Origin: Schistocerca nitens
Taxonomy: Eukaryota > Arthropoda > Insecta > Orthoptera > Acrididae
Direction of reading: 5' to 3'
Length of the DNA stretch: 64,000 nt
NCBI RefSeq assembly: GCF_023898315.1
Contig: NC_064615.1
Coordinates: 733,815,450-733,879,449 of the forward strand
The notes under the pieces are model-generated. The model was not told the DNA's origin, did no database searches, and saw only the letters and a program-made list of their open reading frames with translations. A program made the position numbers and the translations under genes. Shown here piece after piece: positions 10,247 through 20,970 of the stretch. Each line of letters begins with the position of its first letter. The stretch's first letter is position 1.

Positions 10247-10281
10247 CTGAAGATGGCTGTAAGGTTGGCAGCCGAAATATC
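10247..10281 (+). ncRNA. Candidate hammerhead ribozyme core, right Penelope repeat
   Basis: CTGAAGA (10247..10253), stem II GGCTG (10255..10259) pairing with CAGCC (10269..10273) around a 9-base loop, GAAA (10274..10277), then TATC with a candidate cleavage triplet ATC. It is the inverted partner of the core at 9211..9245; the stem is kept in both. Confidence 0.58.
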
Positions 10282-10905
10282 GTGTAAAGAAGTCGATGAG
10301 ATCCGGCTGCAATCCCGAAATCTTATGGAATATTTTTTTAACTGTTCGTGCAGATGGTTGTCGTCTTGCAAACGTCCCCATCTGTTGACTCAAGAATCGA
10401 GACGTGGCTGCACGATCCGTTACAGCCATGCGGATAAGGTGTCTGTCATTTCGACTGCTAGTGATACGAGGCCTTTGGGATCCAGCACGGCGTTCCGTAT
10501 TTCACACTGAACACACCGATTGCATATTCTGCTAACAGTCATTGGATCTCGACCAACGAAAGCAGCAATGTCGCGATACGATAAACCGCAATCGCGATAG
10601 GCTACAATCCGACCTTTATCGAAGTCGGAAACGTGATGGTGCGCATTTCTCCTCCTTCCACGATACATCACAACAACGTTTCACCAGGCAGCGCCGGTCA
10701 ACTGCTGTTTGTGTATGAGAAATGGGTTGGAAATTTTCCTCATGTCAGCACGTTGTAGGTGTCGCCACCGGCGGCAACCTTATGTGAATGCTCTGAAAAG
10801 CTAATCATTTGCGTATCACTGCATCTTCTTCCTGTCGGTTAAATTTCGCGTCTGTAGCACGTCATCTTCGTGGTGTAGCAATTTTAATGGCCAGAGTGTA
10901 GTTAA

Positions 10906-11070
10906 AAATTCCAGTCTTCTCGTGAAAGAGATCGTCTCCCAACAATTAGGCAAGAGTTATTTTCCGCTAGTGTTAGATAGTTAGATACAGGATACGCTGA
11001 GGATATCTGGATGGAGAAACTAAGAATTAATTGGTCATCCCTCATACTGCAGCTTCCCATGAACAAACTA
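10906..11070. other. Short unassigned intron sequence
   Basis: Between a Tc1-like and a mariner-like insertion; no motif recognised. Confidence 0.4.
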
Positions 11071-12074
11071 CGAGGGTTGGAACTTAAAATAGTGGCAACT
11101 ATTTATTCACAACCGATACAAGAGAAATGTTTGCAGCTGTTACTGTCCTTCAAAGTAGTCAAAGTAAAACCAGTTGTCGTCGATGTGGAAGGTTTAGTAT
11201 ACCGTTAGCAGAGCTTGTTCTGTTGATAATGCGAATGGAGCGGTCCACTGCCTGTCGAATTTCTGAGACTGTTCTGAAGCGAATGCTACGAAGTGGTTCC
11301 TTTATCTTCGGAATCAAATCAAAGTCCCAAGAACTTAAGTCCGGGGAGTATGGTCGATGGTACAGTATTTTCCAGTCCCATCGACCGAAAACAGCAGCCA
11401 CAGCTTGCGCTGTATGCGCCTGCGCATTGTCGTGCAAAATGATGGGCGGATTGCGCCGAAAGTGTGGCCGCTACTTTCGCAAAGCTGGTGGCAGGTGATG
11501 CTCCAACAACGAACAGTAATACTGCACATAGACGGTCTGCCGTGGAGGAACGTAATGCGTTAAGATAACAACATCACAGTCGTACACGAGAATCACCACA
11601 ACTTTCATCATACTGGGGCTCTGATGCACTTTCTCCTTTCGGGTGACCCATAATGACGCCATTCGTTGGATTGGCGTTTCAGTTTTGGCTCATATGATGT
11701 GGCCCATGTCTCATCCAGTGTTATGATACGGCGTAAGAAAGCCTCTCCTTCGCGCTCATAGTGCTCCAGGTACGTCTGAGCAAGGTCGTAACGCATCCAT
11801 TTCTGCATTTTCGTCAAGTCGTGCTCCTCGGACATAAGTCCTTATGACTTTGGTTCCGAAAATGAAGGAACCAGTTCGTGGCATTCGCTTCAAAACTGTT
11901 CAACAGATTCGACAGGCAGTAGACCGCTCCATTCGCACCATCAACAGAACAGACTCTGCTAACGGTATACACAGTGCTGGCGACTAGTTTGAAGGACAGC
12001 AACAGGTGCAAACATGTAACTCTCTTGCATCGGTTGTGAATAAATAGTTGCCACTATTTCAGTTCCAACCCTCG
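11071..12074. mobile_element. Fold-back mariner-like element with a transposase 3' end at both termini
   Basis: The outer ends are inverted copies (cgagggttggaactt.. and its reverse), but the similarity runs far beyond a normal ~30-bp TIR. 11071..11345 and 12074..11833 match throughout, apart from a gap near 11165..11195. Both arms encode the mariner C-terminus pointing outward. The minus strand on the left reads KEPLRSIRFRTVSEIRQAVD; the plus strand on the right reads MKEPVRGIRFKTVQQIRQAV. The centre (11345..11835, minus strand) holds the catalytic core: FLRRIITLDETWATSYEPK, MHDNAQAHTAQAV and HRPYSPDLSSWDFD, with frameshifts. The N-terminal half is absent. A TA precedes the left end; the right flank is ca instead. 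Confidence 0.85.
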
Positions 12075-13730
12075 CAGAAAAATTTTCCGTGCGCTTAATA
12101 TTGACAGAAACAGAATTACTCAGGCGCATCTTGATCGTCTGGAAGACATCATACCCGTAACATCTAATGCCACACAATCTCTAACGTCTATGTTTATTAA
12201 AAGTCTTAGAATAGGCCCTGCACTAACAAGAAATCCTCATCCCAACTGTGGCCAGTAGAGAGGGTATATTAAATTCGAAGCCGATAACAGGAGGGGAAGA
12301 TGAGCCTTTATTATTTTCGCTAGCGAATTTCTTTGCAGTTGGGTAGCTGACGTCGTGGCTGTCAACCTCGGCTCTATCAATTGTGAGACTTTTTCCGAGA
12401 TACTTTGACGACATTAGAAAGCGACCAAAGTCAACTAGAGCAGTTGACAGAAGATACCTGATTCCTGTTTGAAACTCCTATGTAGTTGAAAACCAAAACA
12501 TGTTGACGTAGACACCGACTGGGTGATACCATCCTTTTGCATGAGGATGTTTGTCCACGTCACTTGTTGTAGCCGGCGTCAGTAGAAACGCTTAGTGAGG
12601 AAGAAAATACTTCAGTGGAATCCATTACTTTTGACCATTTGAACTGTACGTTTGTTTTGATACTGAACACCGTGGGCAGAATGTAGAGGATTTATATATT
12701 TTCCTGAAGACTGTAGAATGACTTTGATAATATGTTCTCTTTCCTCATCGCATTTTATGCTGTACTTTATGTTGCAAATAAGAGTTCTATCCTAATTTAA
12801 GTCAACAATACGGTGAATTTTATCTTGAAACGAAATAAATACAAGACACTTACTACACAAGTGAAAGTCAGGACCTGTACAGCACAACAAGGTTAATGAG
12901 AGTGCGCCGGATTTGTAGAAACAGGAGAACTTGCATAGCTGGCAAATGGTGGAGGCTCCGGACACACAGTGAGATCTTACTGACCACCAGAACAGAACAT
13001 TACTAAGGATGATTCTGGAGGAACTGATGCAAATATAGCTTTCACACGGTCTGTCAAGAGCGATAAGAGCAGGAAGGTTAGTCTAGTCTCAGTGGAACTT
13101 CACTGAGCAAACAAAGGAGGACAATCGTCTTCTGGAATTCGTAATTAGCTTCCTGGGAAGCATTAACATCCACTGTCGTCTTGCCTCTCTTGGGAAAGGC
13201 CGTGTGTATTCATGAACTGTTTTGAGTCCAGATGTCTACTTACAAGTAATGCGCCTCAGAGGCTGCTTAAGTGAGAATAGTGTCCCCTCTGTAAAGGGTA
13301 TGATGTAATGCTTAGTCAGTGACTGGCCACACATTTAATCAGCCTCTATTCAATAATAAAATCATTCGTAATCGCTAGCGTCCTTAGTAGAGCGCATACG
13401 TCAGATGTTGTGGCCTTTAGGAAGCTAGAATTGCCGTATGGCACTGTCCACAACCCTTCAGATGAAGTACGAGAACAGGAACCTGTTATGATGGTAAAGA
13501 CGTGTATGCTAGGCCACCGACGTGGCTCCTCATTGGGGAACTGAGTAGAGGAAGTGGTATCCGCTGTATAGTGTTGGTTCCGTTGATGAGACCCTCCAAG
13601 TGACACAGCGCGACCGACAGTGATGATCGGTTAGGGGATTTTTAATACTACTGATCTCCATAAGTCTCGCTCCTTTTGTTCCGATATCTTTCGTATCGAT
13701 ATCAAGTATTCGATAATTTCATTAAGACAA
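12075..13730. other. 1.65 kb of intron with nothing recognised
   Basis: Continues the last intron of esterase gene A. I see no exon, transposase motif, tRNA-like block or clear tandem repeat. Scattered open frames of 60 to 90 codons look random. Confidence 0.5.
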
Positions 13731-13732
13731 TA

Positions 13733-15124
13733 CACTGAGGAGCCAAAACATTATTACCATCATCTTGATAACTTGTTTGTCTGCTTTGGAACTAAATACA
13801 TCACTGAATGAGTATTAGGGATCCGGCACATTTCTGGTAAGTTTGTGGAGGTATGTGGCATTACATGTCTAGGCACGGGTCATGCAATTTGCGTAAATAA
13901 CGGGTAAAAATGGAAATGCCTTGTGGATAGGGCCTCCCGTCGACTAGACCGTTCGCCTGGTGCAAGTATTTCGAGTTGACGCCACTTTGGCGACTTGTGT
14001 GTCGATGGGGATAAAATAATGACAAGGACTACACAACACTCAGTCCCTGAGCGGAAAAAATCTCCGACCCATCCGGGAATCGAACCCGGGACGTTAGGCA
14101 TGATATTCCAACGCGCTGACCACTCAGCTACCAGGGGGGCGGGGGGGGGGGGGGGGCTGTGTACGCGGTGATGTCACCAGATAGCGAGCAAGACAGGTGC
14201 CACAGGATTTACAACATGAGTTCACTATAATAATCCTCAAACCACAATAACACGGTTCTGGCTCCGACACAAGGACAACTGAGCTGCTGAGAGATGGCAT
14301 TGCCGACGGAGAAGACATCAAGCGTGAATGGATGTAGGTGGTTAGCAGCTGTCAGGGCGTCTTCGATTACTACCGCAGATCCCATGCAAGCCCAGGAGAA
14401 TGTCTCCCATAGCCTACCAGCCTGCGACCGTGTCGCGGTGCACGTTTGGGGCAGCCGTTCACCCCTATGACGGAGTTTATGTAGACGATCATCGACCTAG
14501 TGTAACAAAAACTTAATTCACCCGAAGAGGCGACACGTTTGCGTTCAGCGACGGTCGAATCCCGATGGTCCCGCGCCCGCTGACGATGTCGTTGTGTCAG
14601 CATGCCAATACGTAGGGGTAGTCTTCTGCGGAGCTCCATGTTTATTTAAGTCCGATGAATGGTGTGCTCCGGAACACTTATGCGTGCACCAGCATTTTGT
14701 CTCGTTCGGCAAAGATGCCACAGATGACCATCTGTCCTACTTTACTGAGCAGACAAGCGTCCGAACCACATGTTCTGTGAAGAATCGTGGACAACCATCC
14801 ATTTAGCGCCTGGTGGTGGTTTCACTACCCCTCTGTCTCTTTCCGTAGATGCTCACTTCCATAACACGTGAACATGCGACCACCTTCACCGTTATCTCTT
14901 TTCGAGATACTACTTCACAGGCTCTGCGTAATAATAATCTGCTCTTTGTCAGAGTCACTTATCTCCATGGATATCCCCAACTGCAACCCATATCTTCGTT
15001 AGAATGATCCCCCATCCTTATCTGTCGGCTTACACATATTTGTTACCGCGTCACGGGCCCTCAACGCTACAAGGCGACATCCAACGTCGCAATGGACATT
15101 GGTCATAATGTTTTGGCTCGTCAG
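13733..15124. mobile_element. Non-autonomous Tc1-like element
   Basis: TIRs 'cactgaggagccaaaacatt' at 13733 and the matching inverted end 'aatgttttggctcgtcag' at about 15107..15124, flanked by TA (13731..13732 and 15125..15126). The right end has lost its two outermost bases. No intact transposase remains in about 1.15 kb (excluding a SINE); the interior is probably decayed transposase and non-coding sequence. A SINE sits at 13911..14137 next to an 18-base G run. Confidence 0.75.
13911..14137 (-). repeat. tRNA-derived SINE, family B
   Basis: The minus strand gives A-box 'tagctgagtggtcagcg' and B-box 'gggttcgattcccgg', then the body with 'gggactgagtgttgtgtag' and 'gggaggccc'. A poly-G tract at about 14136..14156 borders its 5' end. 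Same family as 16476 and 20971. Confidence 0.88.
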
Positions 15125-15725
15125 TATGAATACCAGAGAATTTTAGTAGAAAATGCAATGTGATCTTGGAAAGAATTATGTCTCACTACTACTTCGATAA
15201 GAATTAAAGTGTAATTTATGCAATGTACGAGAAAGGCAAACACATTAGTAAAATTTACATACTTTGAAGAGTCTATGATGACTGCTTCAGCAACATGCTG
15301 TATTAATTATGAACAGTAACCGTTTTTCTGCTTGGGTTACGAAGGAACTGAGAATCCAGGAGCCTCCTTTCTATCTGAAGCAGGTGTAGGGAAACCCCTC
15401 CTTCACAAGTGCTGTCTCGAGAGCCACAGAAAACAGCAAAGTGAACGGTATTTCGTCTGAAGGTAGTTCTTCTGACGAACCGAAGGAAGCAGCTTTTGTG
15501 ATACGTTAAAGTATCTCTAGCGTCCCGGAAGATGACTGTGTGGAAATACGTGACATACGGGAAAATGACATATAAGTGGACAGAGCATCTCTTTCAGTTT
15601 CGATTAGTAATATATGGTGTAGGATCGTTCCAAAGTGCGAGGCAGGCATATCAGAATATACACACAAATAATCCGCTCCGTATCTTTGTATCGAATTAGT
15701 TTATATTATCAGATAAGCAGCCCCA
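15125..15725. other. No gene recognised
   Basis: About 600 bp of intron between a Tc1-like element and a LINE; nothing recognised. Confidence 0.45.
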
Positions 15726-15729
15726 TGAA

Positions 15730-17300
15730 CAAATTTCGATTTAGGCTCTATCCACTTCCTGGTGTAACCAACTGCTCCTTAAGGTTAACCCCTCCAAAAC
15801 CCAGGTAATTATTATAAGATGCATCACCCACACCTTCCGTCTCCGTGACTTCTACCTCAACATTTACGACCGTCCTTTCCGGGTATTTAACACTCTAAGA
15901 TGCCTTGGACTTATCTTCCACCGGCAAATAACATGGAAATATCATCTACCAACCATGTAGCGGAAGGCCCACAATGGACTAAAGTTACTGACTGGTCGAA
16001 CATGGGGCTACAACCCACCATTGTCCTTCACATTTACAAAAGTACCAATCCCCGATCCACTCCGTTCTTTTCTATGCAAATTTTGCATTAATATCTACCC
16101 CTTCCAAGTTCTAATAGTCCCTCCAGAACCTCTAACTTCATGCTTTCAGCCTCAATTTCCTCATCCGGTTACCATCTCCCATACGGATCCAACTTATAAA
16201 ATTCGCACCTCACCTCACTTAGACTCGAAACCTCCAAATAACCTACACCATCCGTAAACCCGACCTCAACAATTCTATCTGTCCCCTCTCCTTTCCAGTT
16301 CTACTGTGCTGCTGCACCTCTAACTACATATCCTCCCAACGCTCCACCAAAACACTGTCCACATCCTCTCCAGGACCACTACCTCTGCCCCAAAATACAC
16401 CCATCCCACCAACTCTGAATCTATCACACACTTTTAACTAATCCCCCACCCGAAGGTCCTCCTCATCATCATCATGTCCGCCCCTGGTAGCTGAGTGGTC
16501 AGCGGGACGGAATGTCATACCTACTGGCCCGGGTTCGATTCCCGGCTGGGTCAGAGATTTTCTCCGCTCAGGGACTGGGTGTTGTGTTGTCCTTATCATC
16601 ATTTCATCCCCATCGACAGGGAAGTCGCTGAAGTGGCGTCAACTCGAAAGACTTGCACCAGGCGGACGGTCTACCTGACGGGAGGCCCTAGCCACACGGC
16701 ATTTCCATCATCATCATCATCATCTAATATCACATTGCCTCCTTTCCCCTCCCCTGTCATCCCCTCACCCATTTTTCCACTCAAATCCATAGATCCGTAT
16801 ACCAGCTACCCCTCTTTCCTTGTCACCCACAGCCACCTCTGTCTCATCATCACCTCTTACCAGTCCTCAGTCCTCATCACCAACTCTCACCTCTCTCCCT
16901 CCATACCAACCTTTCAATTCATCAACAATTTACTATCCCACGGCAACTACTTTTGCAATTATAGTGAAAGGGTTCAGTGCTCTGTTTATAATGATCAGTC
17001 CATGTTCTGTCTTGTTCAGGTTTTAAAAGTGTTATTCAAATGTTTAGTGTTCTTCAATTATTTTTAACCAAGCTGTCTGCCTATATTTTTGTAACTGTTT
17101 CTAAGCAGTTTATGAAAACAGCATTATATTACTTATGTTGTCCCATTAACATCAAGTCTTAAAGTAATTTTAAATTCGCGGTACATATGTGTCTTTTTTC
17201 TTCACAGTTAAAGACAAGTCCTACTGGTTGAGGACTGGGTTGCTTGTACCACTACCAGTCCCCTCCCTTTCCCACCCACATGCGGGGGAGGTGATGAAAT
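15730..17300 (+). pseudogene. Jockey-like LINE, truncated copy a (RT C-terminal region and 3' UTR)
   Basis: Reads LSTSWCNQLLLKVNPSKTQ, VIIIRCITHTFRLRDFYLN and IYDRPFRV, then TLRCLGLIFHRQITW and LKLLTGRTWGYNPP. These align with the better-preserved copy at 59024..59845 (FTTWCNQWFLRVNSSKTQ..., LLSGRTWGLHPS). This is the region just after the RT active site; the active site itself is missing, so the copy is 5'-truncated. Many frameshifts. The 3' end is marked by 'gcgggggaggtgatgaaata' near 17282. A SINE is inserted at 16476. Same orientation as the host gene. Confidence 0.72.
16476..16710 (+). repeat. tRNA-derived SINE, family B, full length
   Basis: Head 'ggtagctgagtggtcagcg' with B-box 'gggttcgattcccgg' and body through 'gacgggaggccctagcc'. 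It is bracketed by cat/catc repeats (16460..16475 and 16709..16725), consistent with insertion into or duplication of a CATC-rich site. Lies inside the LINE at 15730. Confidence 0.9.
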
Positions 17301-17447
17301 ACCAATTAAACACCACTCTATCCGCTTTACACTGCAGATACGTCCAAACAACCTCCACCAGTCCCACCTCCTTCAGACGCTGATGACTCTTTCTTCCCTC
17401 GCCCTTTAACCTACACACCTGAAATCCTAACGATCAGTTCACATCTA

Positions 17448-18660
17448 CCTCAAACAATTTATCTCTTCAAAAAGCAACCCCTCAGAAACCCAGGCAATAA
17501 TTATGAAACAAACGACCTAGACCTTCAATGACTTTTACCTTACCATTCACGACCATCCTATCCAGTTAACTAACATACTAAAATGTCTTGGACTAACCTT
17601 CTACCTGAAAACAGCAAGCCCCACAATAGAATAACACAAATACTGTAACTCGCTGAATTTGGGGATTACACTACAATGTTTCTCTCCACACCTACAAAAC
17701 CCTGATCTGACCCATCCTCTACTATGCAAATGTTGCATGAATCTCCATTCCGCGTTCTGGTGATCCCACCAAATCCTTGAACTCCACGCACTATGTCTTC
17801 CTTTCCATATCCTTTTACCCTCCCCCAACATGGATCATCTACCATCTTATCAAATTCTCACAACACCTTACACACACCTCCTCACATTGAACACCTCCAC
17901 ATTACTTATACCACAAGCAAACTATATTCCAATAACCCCATTGCCTACACTATGATCACCAACCCTTGTATGCTGTCGAGGCTCTCCAGATATGTCTATG
18001 TCCCACTGTCCCTACATCTACACACTCTCCATATTCTGTCATAACGAAACTTCAATCAACTCCCTCTCCCATACTATACGATTCACTCCTATATTAATCC
18101 ATCCTACTGACTTTAACCCTACCCACGTAACCCACACCATATCACGCCTCCTCTATTCCTTTCCCTCTGTGTCCGTCCCCAACCTGTTTATCTTGCTACC
18201 ACTACCCTTCAACAAGCCAAACTCCTCCTCACCCTCTGTCTTCCCACTATTCCCCCTGCCCAACACCTACCTTCATCTCCATTGTTTTCCTACGTAACAG
18301 AACCGTACCTTTTCTACACACGTCCCTCAACCCTATCTAACATATAATCCCCTCCTGAAATTCATCTCTCCCACTGAAGGTTCTTCAGATTATAAATGAA
18401 AGTGCAATGCTTCAATGCTTGTTTAGTAGAATTTCACCTTACATTGATGTATATATTTTCGATTTTTAGTTGTCCGTCATTAAGAATGTTTTTATTTTTC
18501 ACATCTACGTTGGTTGAACCGACTGACAGCTGTCTATTTCCAGTATGTCTTGTAATTTTTGTGCTTCATCGTCTGAGTTCCTACACATACTTATCAATAA
18601 CCCTGTATTTTTGGCAGACATGTGAAGACTTTGTACATTGCTGGAAAAACACGAACACGA
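17448..18660 (+). pseudogene. Jockey-like LINE, truncated copy b
   Basis: Starts with the same 'aacccctcagaaacccaggc' segment as copy a, then 'ccatcctatccagttaact'. The downstream peptide YVYVPLSLHLHTLHILS matches RCVPPSLHLHTLHLLSQHN of the copy at 59024..59845. Heavily decayed. The 3' limit is uncertain; sequence near 18396 resembles the 3' UTR of copy c. Confidence 0.65.
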
Positions 18661-18691
18661 TTTTTTATCAATGACATCCACATAGTTTGTA

Positions 18692-19117
18692 GTGGTAGTT
18701 GTAGGAATTAGAGATTCATCACTGGGTGAACTGAAAAAAGGTCTCTGTAACACAGTGTCGATAACAGTTGAGCTTCATAATGCGACTCTAACAGTAGTAG
18801 AACGTGGAGACATGTACTATCTCGTATCAAAACAGAACTTTCTTCCTTGCAGCCAGTCGGAATGTTTGAAAATAGTCTTTGAGTGTGATATATCGTTGCC
18901 GCTGTGTTGTACTAAGGGTGGTGCCACCAGCCCAGTCTTGGAAGGCAGCAAATGTGATGGGCGGTGCTTACGCCGTCTACGGTACGCAGCCCTAAACAGG
19001 ATGACGATCTGCAGCGTTGATATCCCCAGACACAGGCTAAAGTTAAGGGACGAACCACCCGTACTTTCTGCTTTCATGACTTCTGCCATACTATTTACAA
19101 CCGTCCTATTCAGTTAA
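18692..19117 (+). other. Unrecognised 141-codon open stretch
   Basis: An uninterrupted frame without an ATG at its start (it opens with GTG). It reads for example ITVELHNATLTVVERGDMYY, then NRMTICSVDIPRHRLKLRDE. I do not recognise the family. It sits between two LINE copies, and its end overlaps LINE copy c. It may be a fragment of another retroelement or chance. Confidence 0.2.
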
Positions 19118-20210
19118 CTATCACACTAAAATATCATGCACTAACCCTCGACCGCCAACTAACGTGGAAATCTCACCTACTAACCATCCAATAGGAAGCC
19201 CATACTAGACCAAAACTTCTAAAAGTACTAAGAGGACGAACTTGGGGATTACACCCCTCCACTATTATCCATGCCTACTAAACGCTGATCCTGCCCGACT
19301 TCTGCCATGCAAATGTTGCATGTGTCTCCACCCCACCAAATTTCTTTAAGTCCCTCCAAATTCTCGAACGCTATGCACTCCGTCTCGCCTTTCGCATCCA
19401 TTTACCTCCGCCCAATATAGATTCTCTGCCATCTCATCAAATTTCTATCCCTTGTCACCCACATCGAACACCCCGCATCCTCTATACTACCGCGAACTGG
19501 AATCCCACAACGCCATTCTCTCTCTCTGAAAATAATCAATCCTAATATGCTGCCGCCCCTTCACTAACACATCCATCCATCCCTGCACCTACACACGCTC
19601 CATATCAATCCCAACGCAACTGCAACCAAGTGTCTCTCACAGGCAATGAGATCCGCCCTGATATTTATCCCTCCAACCAACTTTATCTCTTCTGCACCTA
19701 TCCCACTCTACATCAGGATTCTTCTCTCCTTTTTCCTCTTCGTTCATCCCCGACGTTTTCATTTCTTAACCACTGTCCTACCCACACAAAACACAATTTC
19801 TAGCTCTCTGTCTTTCCCACAGACTTTATTTCCCACTATCCACCCGAACTCATACCTCTCATGTCCATTGCTCTCCTACCTAACACACCCCTATCTTTCT
19901 ACTCAAACCCCTCAACTCCATGGAACGTACTCTCCCCTCTGACAATACTTCTCACCCTATGCAAGTGCCTCAGTTTTTAAGTGAATGTCCAAATGGTTCA
20001 GCGTTTCCTCATCAGAAGAATTTCACCATCCTGTGACATATTTTTAAAATGTATATATTTTCGTTAAAATAGAAAAGCACCCCAAAATTTGTTTCTAATT
20101 TTAATCATACATTTTTTTTTAAATTCGCTTGGCTGAAAAACGCAATATTATACCTCTGACTGACCACTTCCCGCCCATATGGGGTGAGGGGGATGAAATA
20201 TGCTAAGAGA
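19085..20210 (+). pseudogene. Jockey-like LINE, truncated copy c
   Basis: Begins 'ctatttacaaccgtcctatt', then LTLDRQLTWKSHLLTIQ-like sequence, 'agaggacgaacttggggatt' (RTWGL) and 'cacctacacacgctccatat' (LHLHTLH), parallel to the copy at 59024..59845. The 3' end carries 'gcccatatggggtgaggggg', the family's terminal block. Frameshifted throughout. Immediately downstream lies a Penelope terminal-repeat piece (20230..20345). Confidence 0.68.
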
Positions 20211-20229
20211 GAAGCCTTGGCATCAGTTT

Positions 20230-20345
20230 TCAGCGGAACTCAGCAACAGCTGCGTTCTCCTGAAGATGCCGGACAGTTCTATCGCCGAAATATTGTATCA
20301 TGTTGATTTTAGGATCCGGCAGCAAATCTGAGAACTCTTTCAAGA
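20230..20345 (+). repeat. Penelope terminal-repeat fragment with hammerhead-like core
   Basis: Holds 'ctcctgaagatgccggac', 'atcgccgaaatattgtatc' and 'aggatccggcagcaaatc', the same order as the Penelope repeat at 10200..10331. CTGAAGA (20260..20266) and GAAA (20287..20290) are kept, but stem II is poorly paired here and the triplet reads ATTG. An isolated repeat without ORF. Confidence 0.65.
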
Positions 20346-20535
20346 CCTATTATGCCGGCAAAGCCTACGAAGTGTGAACCTCAGTTACTACTTAAAAATA
20401 CAGTTGGATTCACTGAACAACAGCAGGTGACCAGCAGTAAAACGTTTCAGGGACATACCTTAATGCGTATTCTGACCTCCTTTCTTCCTCTGTCTTTCTC
20501 AGTAATCGCGCTAACTGTCTTTGACAATAAATGGA

Positions 20536-20724
20536 TAGATCAAATGACTCTGAGCACTATGGGACTTAACATCTGATGTCATCAGTCCCCTAGAGCTACA
20601 TAAATCTAATAAGCCTAAGGACATCACACACATCCATGCCCGAGGCAGGATTCGAACCTGCGACCATAGCGGTCGCGCGGTTCCAGACTAAAGTGCCTAG
20701 AACCCCTCGGCCACAACGGCCAGC
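20536..20724 (-). repeat. tRNA-derived SINE, family A, full length
   Basis: Perfect 12-bp target-site duplication acaataaatgga (20524..20535 and 20725..20736). The tRNA-like head is complete in reverse, ending 'ccacaacggccagc'. In the last intron of esterase gene A. Confidence 0.94.
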
Positions 20725-20970
20725 ACAATAAATGGAGATAAACCTTGATCAGTAACTACATAAAAGTGTCACGGACTATGATCCGCGCCGCAATGGAATG
20801 CGGAATGCCTCCCATTGCTTTAAGAAATAAAAGAGCATAAATACGAAACCAAGTTTGTTGATTCAGTGTAAGTAAGTGGTTTCCATCATCTATAGCCCAC
20901 ATGTCAACGCTAAGTTTCAAAAGTAAATTCAGTCCCAATACAAGATTATGTCTTCTTCAACAAAAGAAAT

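Larger units (their letters stand above)
9131..10331 (-). mobile_element. Truncated Penelope-like element with inverted terminal repeats
   Basis: Inverted arms: the left arm starts near 9158 (cgaatattccataagatttc), runs to 9272 and continues at 9777 after a LINE insert. The right arm is about 10195..10331. A 14-bp target-site duplication (9117..9130 and 10332..10345) bounds the element. The interior keeps only the end of the Penelope ORF (GIY-YIG region) on the minus strand. The arms share the 'aagtcgatgagatccggctg' block and the hammerhead-like core. 'ctatttata' near 9790 and its inverted counterpart near 10200 mark where the arms diverge. Confidence 0.82.
8202..10668 (-). pseudogene. Tc1-like transposase, DD34E type, disrupted
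   Basis: Begins at 10668 with MYRGRRRNAHHHVSDFDKGR and a helix-turn-helix (GLSYRDIAAFVGRDPMTVSR). It is interrupted between 10331 and about 8911 by nested insertions. It resumes with NSSTTFAAAWN, then MVWGAIGYTSRSPLVRIDG (about 8650), FQQDNARPHVA (second Asp, about 8500) and LPWPAHSPDLSPI, and ends at 8202 with ITARGDCSRY. The codon after SPI, where the catalytic glutamate belongs, is TAA, so the glutamate has become a stop. The region around the first catalytic Asp is badly decayed. Downstream coding (MVPEQLARHNTPVTTLDEMW) continues in frame after the stop. Confidence 0.88.
8075..10898 (-). mobile_element. Tc1-like DNA transposon, enlarged by nested insertions
   Basis: TIRs: left 8075 'cactactggccattaaaatt' and right end at 10898, whose reverse reads 'cactctggccattaaaattg'. 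Both are followed by 'gctacacca' and flanked by TA (8073..8074 and 10899..10900), the target site of the Tc1/mariner superfamily. Without its inserts (SINE at 8923, Penelope-like element at 9131..10331 with a LINE inside) it would be about 1.4 kb, the normal size for a Tc1 element. It lies in the last intron of esterase gene A, transcribed opposite to the gene. Confidence 0.93.
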
